Shown: one piece after another, positions 10,509 through 21,422 of the stretch | Layout: every line of letters begins with the position of its first letter | Numbering within the stretch: the first letter of the stretch is position 1 | NCBI RefSeq assembly: GCF_910592395.1 | Contig: NC_088319.1 | Coordinates: forward strand, 1,488,001-1,552,000 | Source: Lineus longissimus | Taxonomy: Eukaryota; Nemertea; Pilidiophora; Heteronemertea; Lineidae | DNA length: 64,000 bases | Reading direction: 5' to 3' | Program-made: the position numbers and the translations under genes | Notes under the pieces: model-generated | What the model was told of the DNA's origin: nothing | What the model saw: only the letters and a program-made list of their open reading frames with translations | Database searches by the model: none

Positions 10509-13500
10509 TCTGGATGGTTTTCCTAGCGCAGATTATAAACACGGACATCTTATTATAAATCTATCAGACCAGCGAGAGCCAAGATTCTTCACATGTGACA
10601 AGCAAGACAGTTCTATATTTAGAAACGAGGGCCACCTGGCTGTGCATCTGGGGACGAGGTTCATTCATGCATTCCTTGTGTAGTATTGTAATGCCGTGAT
10701 GAGGAGTTGATGTTTTAAGACACCGGGGATGAGGTTGGTTTTGCCAAGTTGCAGGCTTCGGAAATAAGGCATTCTCTTTATCTTCTACATGTAAACATGA
10801 TAGGCAAATGTGTAATAGGGCATTGATGTTAAAGTTGTTGTGATGCTATATCAAATCAGAGTCTTTCAATTTATATTGAATTGAAAGACTCTAATCAAAT
10901 ATTGGTTGATTGGGAGCATATCAGGTCAAATGAATTCCGTATCTATATATATGGTTTTCAAAGATTGGTGTTTCAGTTAGAAATCTGAAAAGGCAGGGCA
11001 GAAAAGGGTACTATCTGAAAGTGAAAAGTCCAGGTGTAATGCTCCGCCTGCTGGGAAATGCATTGGCCACTGATAAAAAAGGCAGGGTAATGAGACGCAT
11101 TTGAGAAAAGGCTGGGTGCCATGCCCTGCTAAAACTCAATAGCTAAAACATGATGATTATAAACTAGAACACATGGTGTGGATACTTGAAGTAGCCAACG
11201 TCAGCACTTGCATCATGCTTTACCCGTTGGTACAAAACCGATTAGTTGACGTTTAGCCAGCCCAACATTAGAGAAACAGATTCCTTGCGATTTTCTGCAG
11301 CCCGCATCGTGAATGCATGCTCCCAGAATACTTGGAAGTCGTGCAACTTGGCGAAATCCTCCGTTCATCATTCCAAGTTCTTGAGTACTTATAAAGTTCA
11401 TGCATGTTCTGTATACCCTAGATGAAGCTGTACATAGCCAATAGCCTTAACGAGTATATATTAATCAATTAAGTGAATTATTAATAAGATTGAGCTTGCA
11501 TATCAATTCATCAGACTCTGCATTTGGATCTTTCTAACGAGTGTGCTGATTGTCTCTCCGCCGCATCATCCTTGGGTGTATTTCCTTACAAATGTTTGAG
11601 CAAGACTGAAGGCCTGTCTCCACATCAATGTGTCACGCTGTGTGATGCACTTATGCAAAGGCCTTGTACGTGTTTATACCAACAACAATGCAGTTGCATT
11701 GTTGGCACTTGTCAAATGCCTGTGGGAATGGAACATCAAGTTACGCAGCGTGAAACTCTGATGTTGAGATAGGTCTTTATGCTGGTCATGATTTTGATTG
11801 TGAGCATGCTGTCTACTCAACGTGTTCAAAGGGACAAAGTGAGTAAAGGCCTCCTAGCTCCGAAGAGGTAGGCAAAGTAATTCCGTGGAAATTTAGTGCA
11901 ATATGGAAGGGTGTGGTGTCTGATTGGCAACAATCGGTGTGATTTATTGTCAAAATATACTTTATTCCAAAAGGAAATTATGTGAAAACATGTCAAACAT
12001 TTCTGTCTTGCAAATGCTTTTATCATTGGTCATTGTCTAAACTTTGGATGTTGAGGGCAAAAGGAGAAAAAAATGAATTGCCCCAAGACTTTTGTGGTCA
12101 GATTGGTTCTATATTTCATTTCCACTTGACTGAGAATTGGAATTCATCCGGCCGATGCTTTATGGCAGGATACAGTCTTCCACAGCCTGTGCAATGGAAA
12201 AGTCTGTGTCATGTTCCAGTAAGAATTATGGGATTGCAATCTGCACTTTGCGGGTGGAATTGAGCAAGAACAATCTGTGATACAAAACGTCATATACCAC
12301 AGTTCAGTCATAACGAGTGGGGCTGCCACGGCTGTCTCTGATGGTTTTTTCCCCATCTTGTCCTCACCTCCAAAGTCAAAACCTCGCATTCCCCAGGTGC
12401 ACGACTGGTGTGTTAATGCCATGTTACCCATGATTGTGTATGATCAAATTGTATATCACATGATGCTAAACTTCACATTCAACATTGAAGTTTTGTCATT
12501 GTATAAAGGATGTCACAAAATGAATGAATTCAAAATCCGAATGATTTGACATTCGCGTTTTTCTCTCTGTAATGGTAGTGTGGACGGACGGACAGACGGA
12601 ACTTTGTGTCTGAGGTTTTGTTGGTTTGATGTTCAAAAGATATTTCATGTGCGGGGCAGTTCTGATTGTCTCGTATCATGTCAGAAATGTTTTCAGGTTA
12701 AGATTTGAATCACTCGGCTTCAAAGTGACGTAAAACAGAAAGATGAAGTTTGACATTATTTTCATTCGATATCTTCAAATTGTTCTAAAAGCGCAAATAG
12801 AAAGTCAGGGTGGGAATCAAACTTGAAAAAACACCAGTCTGAATTTCTGTACATTTATTGTATCTTTTGCAGAAATGTTACAGATGTTGTTGTACTGGTG
12901 TGGATGGAATAACAGTTCTGTCGATTTCAAATTATTTCGCGATCGTTTGGAAAGAGCTTTGGTACCGCGGCACGAAGTTCATGTCCGTCTGAAACGCCAC
13001 CTAGTGTTCATGATGATAATTACGTGGAGACGTTCCTTTATCTCCATTGAACATTTTTGTAGTTGTTTTGTAGTTCGTCATTCTGTTCTCTAGCTTTCAT
13101 AAGATATAATGATATTACATTGTATAAATATTATATCTGACACCTATCGTGTCACAGAAAACTCCGTATTTCATCATTATTCTATTTAATAGAATCATGG
13201 AATTGTCACAAAATTTCCAAATTCAAGATGTACTCTCGTTTCTCAGAATTAATTGAAATGAGGCCAAAATTTTGCATTTTGAAGTTCTGTGAGTGTTCAG
13301 GTTCTTAGCTCCTGTCCACCCTAGATTTCGTAATGGGGTTGCCCAATTTAACATTATTTCACTCGTTGGGTTATTCCATTGTCGGAATCCAGGGGAGGCA
13401 AGCTGAATAAACCCATTGTGAGTAAGTGTATAGAATGTTACAAAAAAAGGTCAAAATTCTTGCTGGGATAAAAATACTATAAATCCCATTTTTGCAGTTG

Positions 13501-15201
13501 AGTCGAACGCTGCCAAGGATTTCAACATCTAGATTCCTTCCGAGCTTCATTTTCAATCATACTGCTCGAGGAGTCTTTAATCCTTAACAGTGTTGTTCGA
13601 CTGCATGAGGTGAAAATAGCTTATTGAAAAAAATGGGATCTACAGTATAAGTGTAATATAAATATTAACCATATTGTGTAGTGATCCAGTGTCCTATGTA
13701 AGCACTGGATACTTTGTACAGTTTGTCGTTAGTCTATATAATTAGCAACTCGTTATGGGTTAAAAATGCATGGAATATAATTATCAGTCATGTTAAATTC
13801 TATCCTCACAATATATGCAGGTTATCCATGAATGCACGAGAAAAAAATTCACTTGGGCCATAAGATGGCAGCACTATTGAGACAGCAAACATGAATTTCC
13901 ACTACCATTTGTCGTTGAACAAATTTGCACTTTCTCAGATTGATAACTTGTGAACGTTTCCGAACCTCCATCCCATGGTGAGTAATTGCACAATCTCTGC
14001 GTCCAGTAACTGACTCCGTTTGCGTCCGACCTCTGCGAAAGATGAAACTTCTCTTGTTTTGTAGCTTACCGTTGAAAACAAATCATAAAATAGCTTACAG
14101 TCGAAAAAGATATCATGAGAGGATCTTGGCTGAAAGTAATCGGCGGCCATTTTGAACTTTGGCGGCCATCTTGGAATTGAGGCTGAGCTTTGTAAGATCT
14201 ATGGTTACTCAGGTAGCCTGGTTTCAGAATATCAGAACCAGTTAGAAAACTTTTACCAGAGGTAATTGGTGCCAACCTGAAGAAATGTACTCCTTGGCTT
14301 AGTTTGAAGCTAGGCCTAGGTACTGGGCTTGTGCTATTTACTCACTGTGTTCATTTCTATTATTTACACACCTGTGCTAGTTGTATTCTTGTGTACAAAA
14401 CGTGTTGTCCATTTCATGCCCCGAAAACAAGCAATTTTCGTCGCTGCAACTGCATCCATGATTGCCTCCAACAGAAATCTCTCACTTGTAATAGTCATTG
14501 CAGATACCTGCGACAAGGCTCGGTGATTGCATTATATCAGGCACTTTACTATGAAAATGCACTGGCTACTACAGCCAAGATTCACCATAATGGATTCCAT
14601 CACACTTATTATTAGTAAATTATTTAATGGTTAGTTATTACTACTTGTGATTTGTTGAGTTTGAATTTGAATTTGAATGCCGTGCTATTAGATGCTACTA
14701 TACGCAATGACCTTTGTGATAATATATGAAAGTGTATGCCTGGTGTTGACTTTTTGTTGCAATATTCGAGAAATCTTCGTTTTGAAAATAATCCCTCGGT
14801 GTTTTGTGGGTTGTCTTTGGAGTTGCTGATCGGGAGTTGGTTGTTCAGTCGTAACCATAGCAACCTAATGCACAGGTTTCAGACCTTATCAATGATGACA
14901 AAATGGCAAAAAGGCTGTATCCATGAGCATTCATTGCAAATTGCAACGTTAAACGGCGATGTGGGTCAGACCTTGAGCTCTATTTCAGCCGAACTATGAC
15001 AAACCATTGACGTCACAGCAAAGTTTTATTTCTGCCTTGTCTCGAGCCGTGTGTGTAACCCCTGCCTCCACCCCCACCCAAAAAGAACTATTCCAATATC
15101 ACATTCCAAGCGTGTTGCAATTGTTGCGTGCATACAGCTCAATTTGATGAATATATAAAATCAAATTATTCTAAGAATGGGTGACTTGTACGCACACGTC
15201 C
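10509..15201. other. Gene-poor stretch
   Basis: No recognisable coding region is seen. It contains one perfect hairpin (10858-10892) and several acceptor-like sites with short open frames, for example at 12872, none with a recognisable product. It may be intronic or intergenic. Confidence 0.4.
10858..10892. repeat. Perfect 14-bp stem hairpin
   Basis: agagtctttcaatt is followed by a 7-nt loop and aattgaaagactct, a perfect inverted repeat. No coding or known regulatory context is evident. Confidence 0.8.
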
Positions 15202-15481
15202 TTAACTCTCACAACCGCACCCTGTATATACTAAGTCTGTAGGCCCTGCGTAATACTGGCCCGCAGTTCTCCGTACTACTAAATGTTCCCTAAGTTCTAT
15301 CATTCGACTGATTGGTTGGTTACACCTGGTTAAAAACAAGATGGCTGCACCGCACTCGACTCAATGCACAGCTATGTAACTTACCCTAAACCTAGTTGGG
15401 ATCCAGGATACCGGGTCTTTACCGGGTGCAGGCCGGGGGGTGCGGTACACTGCAAAAATCCTGTGGTAGCGAAAGGTTTAA
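15202..15481. mobile_element. MITE-like element, TAACTCTTTCGC family, copy 2
   Basis: This is a diverged relative of the element at 2020-2347. The left end is ttaactctcac and the right end is ggtagcgaaaggttta. It shares the internal 'accgggtgcaggcc' and 'ctcaatgca' segments. A fragment with the sequence around 'cttgtttttac..gtgtaaccaacc' also appears near 58200. Confidence 0.5.
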
Positions 15482-18172
15482 TGAATTTATGTTGTCACAC
15501 CAGATACGACTAAGATTTGTCCACGCTCTGACACTGTTCGCGCCTGCATTTATCTTGCTTGTGTGCTTTGAAAAATATTCACCATACATGACCCACTTTG
15601 GCATCTGATGTACGGTTTTACTATTACTTGTCCTCAGCAGTAACAATTTTCAGTTTCGTTCCTTGTGTATATTATACCTTGACCATAATTGTACATTTTA
15701 GTTTGCACAATACTTAACACTCCAGTGATAAATGTCCTGAATTAATAACACACAGTCTGCTTGCATCACTAAACCCGGCCTAGTCACCACACTGGACAAC
15801 TCTAACAAAAGTCCTACACAGTTTAATAGTAATGACACAATGTATTTTCGTCTTAACTTTTTAACTGGAATCCCACTAGGGACATTCATTGATGAGCCCA
15901 TTGCAATTTGTAATTTATAATGATGTCCTGTCCCCAGTATTTGGAAGCTTACTAAGTTTACTATTAAAAAGTTTTAAAACAGCACCTAGTGAATAAGCTG
16001 AACCTGGTTTTAAGAGCGTACAGTAGCTATATTTCATCTCCTAACTTTAGAAGCAGTTCATGTACTACATGTAGTCTACACGGTACACAAGCATACAGAG
16101 CTATACTATAGAGCACAACCATTCCAATTCATGAATTTTGTTATCCAATGGGATGAATCGAAAACTAAGTGTCGGACGCGACAGATTTTCTTTTGTCGTA
16201 CCCACCAGACAACAAAATATGATATAGCTTTGTAAGCCCAACCAGACAACAGGATCTAGAGTTTTATGTCTAGTCTGGGCTTTATATATAGCTTTGTATG
16301 CCCAACTGACAGCAGAATATAGCTCTGTATGTCCAGCTGGACAATGGAATATAGCTTTGTTTGTCCGGTTGGATGACAGAGTATACCTCTGTATGCTTGT
16401 TGACGGTGGTTTACAGAACTATGCATGTAAGAATTGGATTGTAACGGGTATTCCCATCATTATTCGTCATCAACATCAAATGCATACCTCGTAAATGAAG
16501 TTGTAGGTTATATTATATTGTCAATGTGTTAGATTTACATTGTACAGCAGTCTTATTGTCCAGAATACTTTAAAATGCACTGGCAGTAATTCAACATGTC
16601 TTGAATGGGCTTGTTTTGAGAGGAGCTTGAATTGGCTTGACGTGGTGGGGCCTTCCCTCAAAAGAGGAGTGAAGTTTATGAATAATTTATGTTACCATTA
16701 GGTGAGGTAAGTAATTTTTGCCAACAGTCTACAGGACGTTTCAAAACAATCGCACCTAAGCAATATTTGGAATTGGAATCAGTTTCAGTCAATTGAAACT
16801 TGGAGAAGGTTTGACTGAGGCATGTTGAAATGTTGCCGGTAGCAACTTAGCTGGTTATGTCACAATATTATTGGTAAAATTTCAAATTTTGAATTGATGT
16901 TTGACGCGTGTTTCAAAGGTTGTCATTCCATCATTGCATTGTTTAGTGAGCCCCCTGTAGGACTTGTATAAAGTGTACCTTAGTTTGTAGTGGAAGTATG
17001 TCAATGTATATAATAAAGGAGGTGTAAAAGAAAATGACGCTTGCATCCTTTAATCCCCCCCAGACCAGGAGCATGGATGAAAAAGTGTGCCAGCTCGGGC
17101 CCCGTTGCAGATTGCAGTCACTACTGCCAGACATGGCCTTTGACATGAGGTGGAAGACGTGATCTCTCCAGTGTCTCCTGCCTGGTCAAGTCAGCCGGAC
17201 ATAGTCGCAACTCTCTTCTGTGGCGACATCATCGCTTCAGGCAGATACTATCCAGACGTCGTCGGAGAATCTTGGTTGGTGCATCGCTTCAGGCAGATAC
17301 AATCCAGACATCATCGGAGAATCTTGGTTGGTGCTCTGTCTCTCCAGGTAGCTGTGCAGAGGCATGGACAAATCACTTCTATCCTGGCACCGTCGCAGTA
17401 CCATGGTTGGTGACCTTGTCTCTCCAGGCAGCTGTGTAGACAGCCACAACCATGGTCAGAGACTTCTCCATAGTATTAAGTAGAGACATAGTCCAGATAG
17501 TCACAACTGCCTACCTGGGATGAAGGCAGGGTCACTAAAGGCTGATGCGTAGTTATTGTCCTCACAATTGAAAGTGAACACAGCCAAACTTAAACAATCT
17601 AATTTATTCAAAATAAAAATTTCTATATACACAGACATCAACAGCACAGGAAAAGGACAAATGTAAACACATTGTCCACTAGTGCCCTCTTTTAGGGAAT
17701 AATACAAACACATTGTCAAGAAACAGTATATTAGAGACCCAAGTCATTTTTCCTTTATGGCTGTTCATTTAGTACATATATGTACGCACAATTTTCAGAT
17801 TTTTCAGGAGCAGGTATACATATGTCTGCGACATCATATTGTAGAGGTCTTAAAAACCTATTTCATAGAAAGACAAATATTTCGTCATTTTTGCACCACA
17901 GTTGCTTTTTGTTGTCCGGTGTCTTTTGTTTTCTGAATGATTTTTAAAACCAGAGACCTGTGATTTGGCACACAGCTAACTATGTTGTATGTGTGCACCC
18001 AGGAAGACCACCATGACTATTTCAATTTGTACACAACAATGGCAACGCATTGGCCATCTGACTTTGACCACACCACAAGAGTGCCGATCTTATAAGATTT
18101 ATCACAAAATCACAGGAAATTTGATGGCACAGTCCATGGCACAAGTTATATCGGCAAAATGATTATGATATT
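15482..18172. other. Intergenic stretch with decayed tandem repeats
   Basis: No gene is recognised. A degenerate repeat of about 38 bp (atatagctttgta...cccaac) runs from about 16205 to 16400. A second one (gcttcaggcagatac...gagaatcttggttggtg, then ctctccaggcagctgtg) covers about 17150-17470. The stretch next to 18172 is probably the 3' UTR of the downstream minus-strand galactosyltransferase gene. Confidence 0.5.
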
Positions 18173-19231
18173 TCATTTCAACTCTTTCGGTTTATCTGAG
18201 TTGACTTTTGAATCTTGCCTCTTGCAACATTTAGATGGAAGGGCATTCCAGTCGTAGACGTAAGATTCAAATATGTGCTCTTCCTTTTTACACAATTTAG
18301 ATATTTTTAACAAATTCTCATGTTTTTCTTTCATATCCTCAATACTTTGTTTATGTGCGAGTAACAAGTCATTACTACAACCTCTGGTTTTGTACTCTGT
18401 ATCAAACCGCTGGTCGTGAAGTTTCGTGATTTCCAACGGGCCAAGCCAAGCCCCGATTGAAACATCTTCACTTTTGTATTTTTTAAAATATTTTTGGTTA
18501 GCTACGATGAAATGTACAAGCCCAGCTGACAGGACATAACCGCCCCCGCGGGCGTACGGAAGGTACCTATCACATAGATTCCAATCCGGTTCTTTCCATG
18601 GACCAGACTTTTTGACGCGGGCATCGCCAGTGAAATATCCCCAATAGAGTGCGCCGTCCTCCTTGTGTCGAGTTTTTAGCTCATCATAAACATCTTGGAC
18701 CCGCACAAACGTGTCATCGTCAACTTTCAGCACAAATTTACAGTTTACATTCATGTCCAACCAAGTAAAAGCATCCACGACTTTAGCCGTCAGTCTCTCA
18801 TATGCGTCCTGAGTATCTTTTAGCAGCAGCATGTCATGGAATTCATGATCTTCTTGATTTAGTTCTGCAAATTTCTCAGGAGTTAAATGTTTGGTGCCGA
18901 CTACAAATAAACACTTGATATTGTGCGGAACTGAGGACAACCACGTCTGGCGTATAGTTTCCCGTCTGGCTTTATTGTCTGGCCCTGTAATGATCATGAT
19001 AACCAGGAATGACACATCGCGATCATTCTCTAACGGATTTTTGAAGAATCGCGCATCTCTTTTATGAGCTGCGTCATGATCTTTGTGCATGTAATGGGCC
19101 GGACTGGCTGGCTGGCTACAGATCGATATGAACAGGATCCCAATCAGGCAGAGGAAGATACCGCCCACCAGAATCTTTGTGGCATGCCGATTAAGACGGC
19201 GCTGGACACTTGGCTTTACTATTCCCTCCAT
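18173..19231 (-). CDS. B3GALT6: Beta-1,3-galactosyltransferase 6 (GAG linker galactosyltransferase II)
   Basis: This 352-residue single-exon ORF encodes a Golgi type II membrane enzyme of glycosyltransferase family 31. B3GALT6 adds the third sugar (the second galactose) of the Xyl-Gal-Gal-GlcA linker that carries heparan and chondroitin sulfate. What is seen: a short basic cytoplasmic N-terminus, a signal-anchor helix at about residues 20-38, RRETIRQTWL at about 89-98, the metal-binding DDD motif in LKVDDDTF (171-173), YLPYARGGGYVLSA (about 223-236), EDVSIGAWLG (255-264), and a C-terminus with the SYVYDWNALPSKCC motif typical of B3GALT6 rather than B3GALT1-5. The length is close to the usual 330 or so residues, and the human gene is also intronless. 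The Met is followed by a basic stretch and the anchor, which supports this start. It diverges head-to-head from UBE2J2. Confidence 0.95.
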   Translation of the reverse strand: MEGIVKPSVQRRLNRHATKILVGGIFLCLIGILFISICSQPASPAHYMHKDHDAAHKRDARFFKNPLENDRDVSFLVIMIITGPDNKARRETIRQTWLSSVPHNIKCLFVVGTKHLTPEKFAELNQEDHEFHDMLLLKDTQDAYERLTAKVVDAFTWLDMNVNCKFVLKVDDDTFVRVQDVYDELKTRHKEDGALYWGYFTGDARVKKSGPWKEPDWNLCDRYLPYARGGGYVLSAGLVHFIVANQKYFKKYKSEDVSIGAWLGPLEITKLHDQRFDTEYKTRGCSNDLLLAHKQSIEDMKEKHENLLKISKLCKKEEHIFESYVYDWNALPSKCCKRQDSKVNSDKPKELK

Positions 19232-19310
19232 CGTACGGTAGTCGAAATCTGCAATTAAGGATATCGATTAACTTAAGAAAGATACAATATGAATGTAGTG
19301 GTATCAGGCT

Positions 19311-20337
19311 GTTTCGCTACATTGCCAGTTCGCTACCAGTCGTTTCGCTACATGTGGCGGTCGTTTCGCTACATGGTAGGTCGTTTCGCTACATGGGTGG
19401 AGTCGTTTCGCTACATGATGGGTAAGGTCGTTTCGCTACATGGAGGACGTTTCGCTACATGGGTGGAGTCATTATTTTTTCAAGTTTGTGCTAAACTCCG
19501 GGCTAAATATTTGTTGTGAATTTAGGGAAAAAATGCTCGAGTACTACAATCAAGATGTACAGACCGGGGGAGCTGGCGGTACGTACCCATAAGTCTTTGC
19601 GGTAGTCTCGCGCGTACCGGATATAACCCATCAAGCTTTTCTCCTTCAGAGAAATACTGCGTTGCGCTCAACTGCCAATTATGCATTAGTCTGGTGGACA
19701 CGAGGTTGGCCTTTAACTTGCTTGAAATCGAAAATTTGGACAACACACGTGTACTACAGCGCAAACGGCAGCATTCTGACATATAGAAACATGTGGTCTG
19801 ATTCTATTTTTACTTGTCATTTAGTGATCACGCGTCCAACCTCGTATGCAGGGTAATGTGGCTTTCTCATTGGTCGAACGTTAATTTTGTTCACAGCCTT
19901 ATAAGGCACTTGAGCGCAACGCAGTATTTCTCTGAAGGAGAAAAGCTTGATGGGTTATATCCGGTACGCGCGAGACTACCGCAAAGACTTATGGGTACGT
20001 ACCGCCAGCTCCCCCGGTCTGTACATCTTGATTGTAGTATACTCGAGCATTTTTTCCCTAAATTCACAACAAATATTTAGCCCGGAGTTTAGCACAAACT
20101 TGAAAAAAAAAAGACTCCACCCATGTAGCGAAACGACCTACGATGTAGCGAAATTACCTACATCCATGTAGCGAAACGACTCCACCCATGTAGCGAAACG
20201 TCCTCCATGTAGCGAAACGACCGTACCCATCATGTAGCGAAACGATTCCACCCATGTAGCGAAACGACCTACCATGTAGCGAAACGACCGCCACATGTAG
20301 CGAAACGACTGGTAGCGAACTGGCAATGTAGCGAAAC
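19311..20337. mobile_element. Foldback element with arms of tandem GTTTCGCTACATG repeats
   Basis: A left arm (19311-19671) and a right arm (about 19910-20337) are inverted copies of each other around a loop of about 238 nt. The outer part of each arm is a tandem run of GTTTCGCTACATG-type units: seven exact GTTTCGCTAC cores on the left, nine GTAGCGAAA cores on the right, plus one variant in each. The inner parts match as longer unique text, for example gagaaatactgcgttgcgct and its inverse, and tcaagatgtacagaccgggg. It has no transposase. The right arm carries about two more tandem units than the left. Target-site duplications are not clear. The left end lies about 80 bp upstream of the B3GALT6 start codon. 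Confidence 0.9.
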
Positions 20338-21057
20338 GACAGTAAACCAATGTAGTTACCAGCACAGTGGGCTGTTTGAGTGGCACTGCAGTGACTTCCT
20401 CCGCCTCGTGTAAAAAGGTCTATACGACTACAATTAGACAATGGACCCAAATGGAGAAAAAGACAGTGGACAGATTTTTCAATGACTACATCTCCAAATC
20501 TCGTGTCCCGGTAGACTGTAATTTTACCAGTGCCTACCCGACCCAACAAATGAAATTACCAAAAAAACAAATATAAATTCACCATTTCAGTGCACATTTT
20601 GGCTTCTCAATCATTCATTTCTGCAAATAACATCAATACTAACACATAGTTGCTTACTTTAAAATGTGCTTTGTCTATTCACCACAAAATAGTTTTGACT
20701 TTCACAACAGAAAGCACTTTTATTTACATTTTTAGAGCAAACTTTTGCTTTTTTTGGAAAACATGGTGGCTGCCATGTTTTTGATATTAGGACTTGCAGC
20801 TTTGTAGAAGTGCCATTCGTCAATAATGACAAAAATATTTTAACAATTTATTCCGATAATTGAAAAATTGTTTGTTTCAAAAGAAGGAATACAAGATCGA
20901 AATGTATCATTATTATATGTTTTTAGAAACGTACCTAATTTATTAATCTTATTTTTTTCTTCTCCTTCCGCCTATTTACACGTTCACTTCCTGTTTTTCT
21001 TGCGAAATTTTACGAAAATTTTGGAAATGTTTCTTCGGTTTTCCCGACTATATATGT
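20338..21057. other. Intergenic DNA between B3GALT6 and UBE2J2
   Basis: This is AT-rich sequence without a supported ORF. Together with the foldback element it separates two divergent genes and so must contain or flank their promoters. Confidence 0.5.
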
Positions 21058-21065
21058 TATAAAAG
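21058..21065 (+). promoter_or_regulatory. Possible TATA box of UBE2J2
   Basis: TATAAAAG lies 365 bp upstream of the UBE2J2 ATG, within tatatatgttataaaagcc. A donor-like site (gaagact|gtaagtt, donor at 21350) and the acceptor at 21421-21422 suggest a non-coding first exon of roughly 250 nt and a 73-nt intron. This is inferred from sequence alone. Confidence 0.3.
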
Positions 21066-21422
21066 CCGGTTGCCGGTACATGGATATATGTAGTTGAAGT
21101 ACTCCTAACGACCATTTCGAAGAATCGCAGAACAACTTCAAGGAAGGTCGGATTGTTTGATTTTTCAATCTGAACAACTGCTGTTCACAAACCCTGGTCG
21201 CCCTTATTTCGACAGTCCCCTAACAGCCCAAAAACTCTGTCATCCTAAATAGGTCGCACCTGGATTAAAATACATTGTTGGATTCATAGACTTGAACAGA
21301 TTCACTTTGCAAATCTTAAGCCTGGTGAAAAAGCCATGACTTGAAGACTGTAAGTTAGGTTAAGGTTGAATTGTCATTTGAAAGTGAAACTACTTTTTTG
21401 AATCGGACTGTTTTTTCTTCAG

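Noticed and set aside
12872-13093. Acceptor (tatcttttgcag) followed by a 72-codon frame in phase 1
   Set aside because: It could be another terminal exon of the transmembrane gene, but the product has no recognisable features and one good acceptor every few kb is expected by chance.
19289-20386. Open frames reading SFRYMG-type repeats
   Set aside because: They are translations of the foldback element's tandem decamer arms and occur on both strands.
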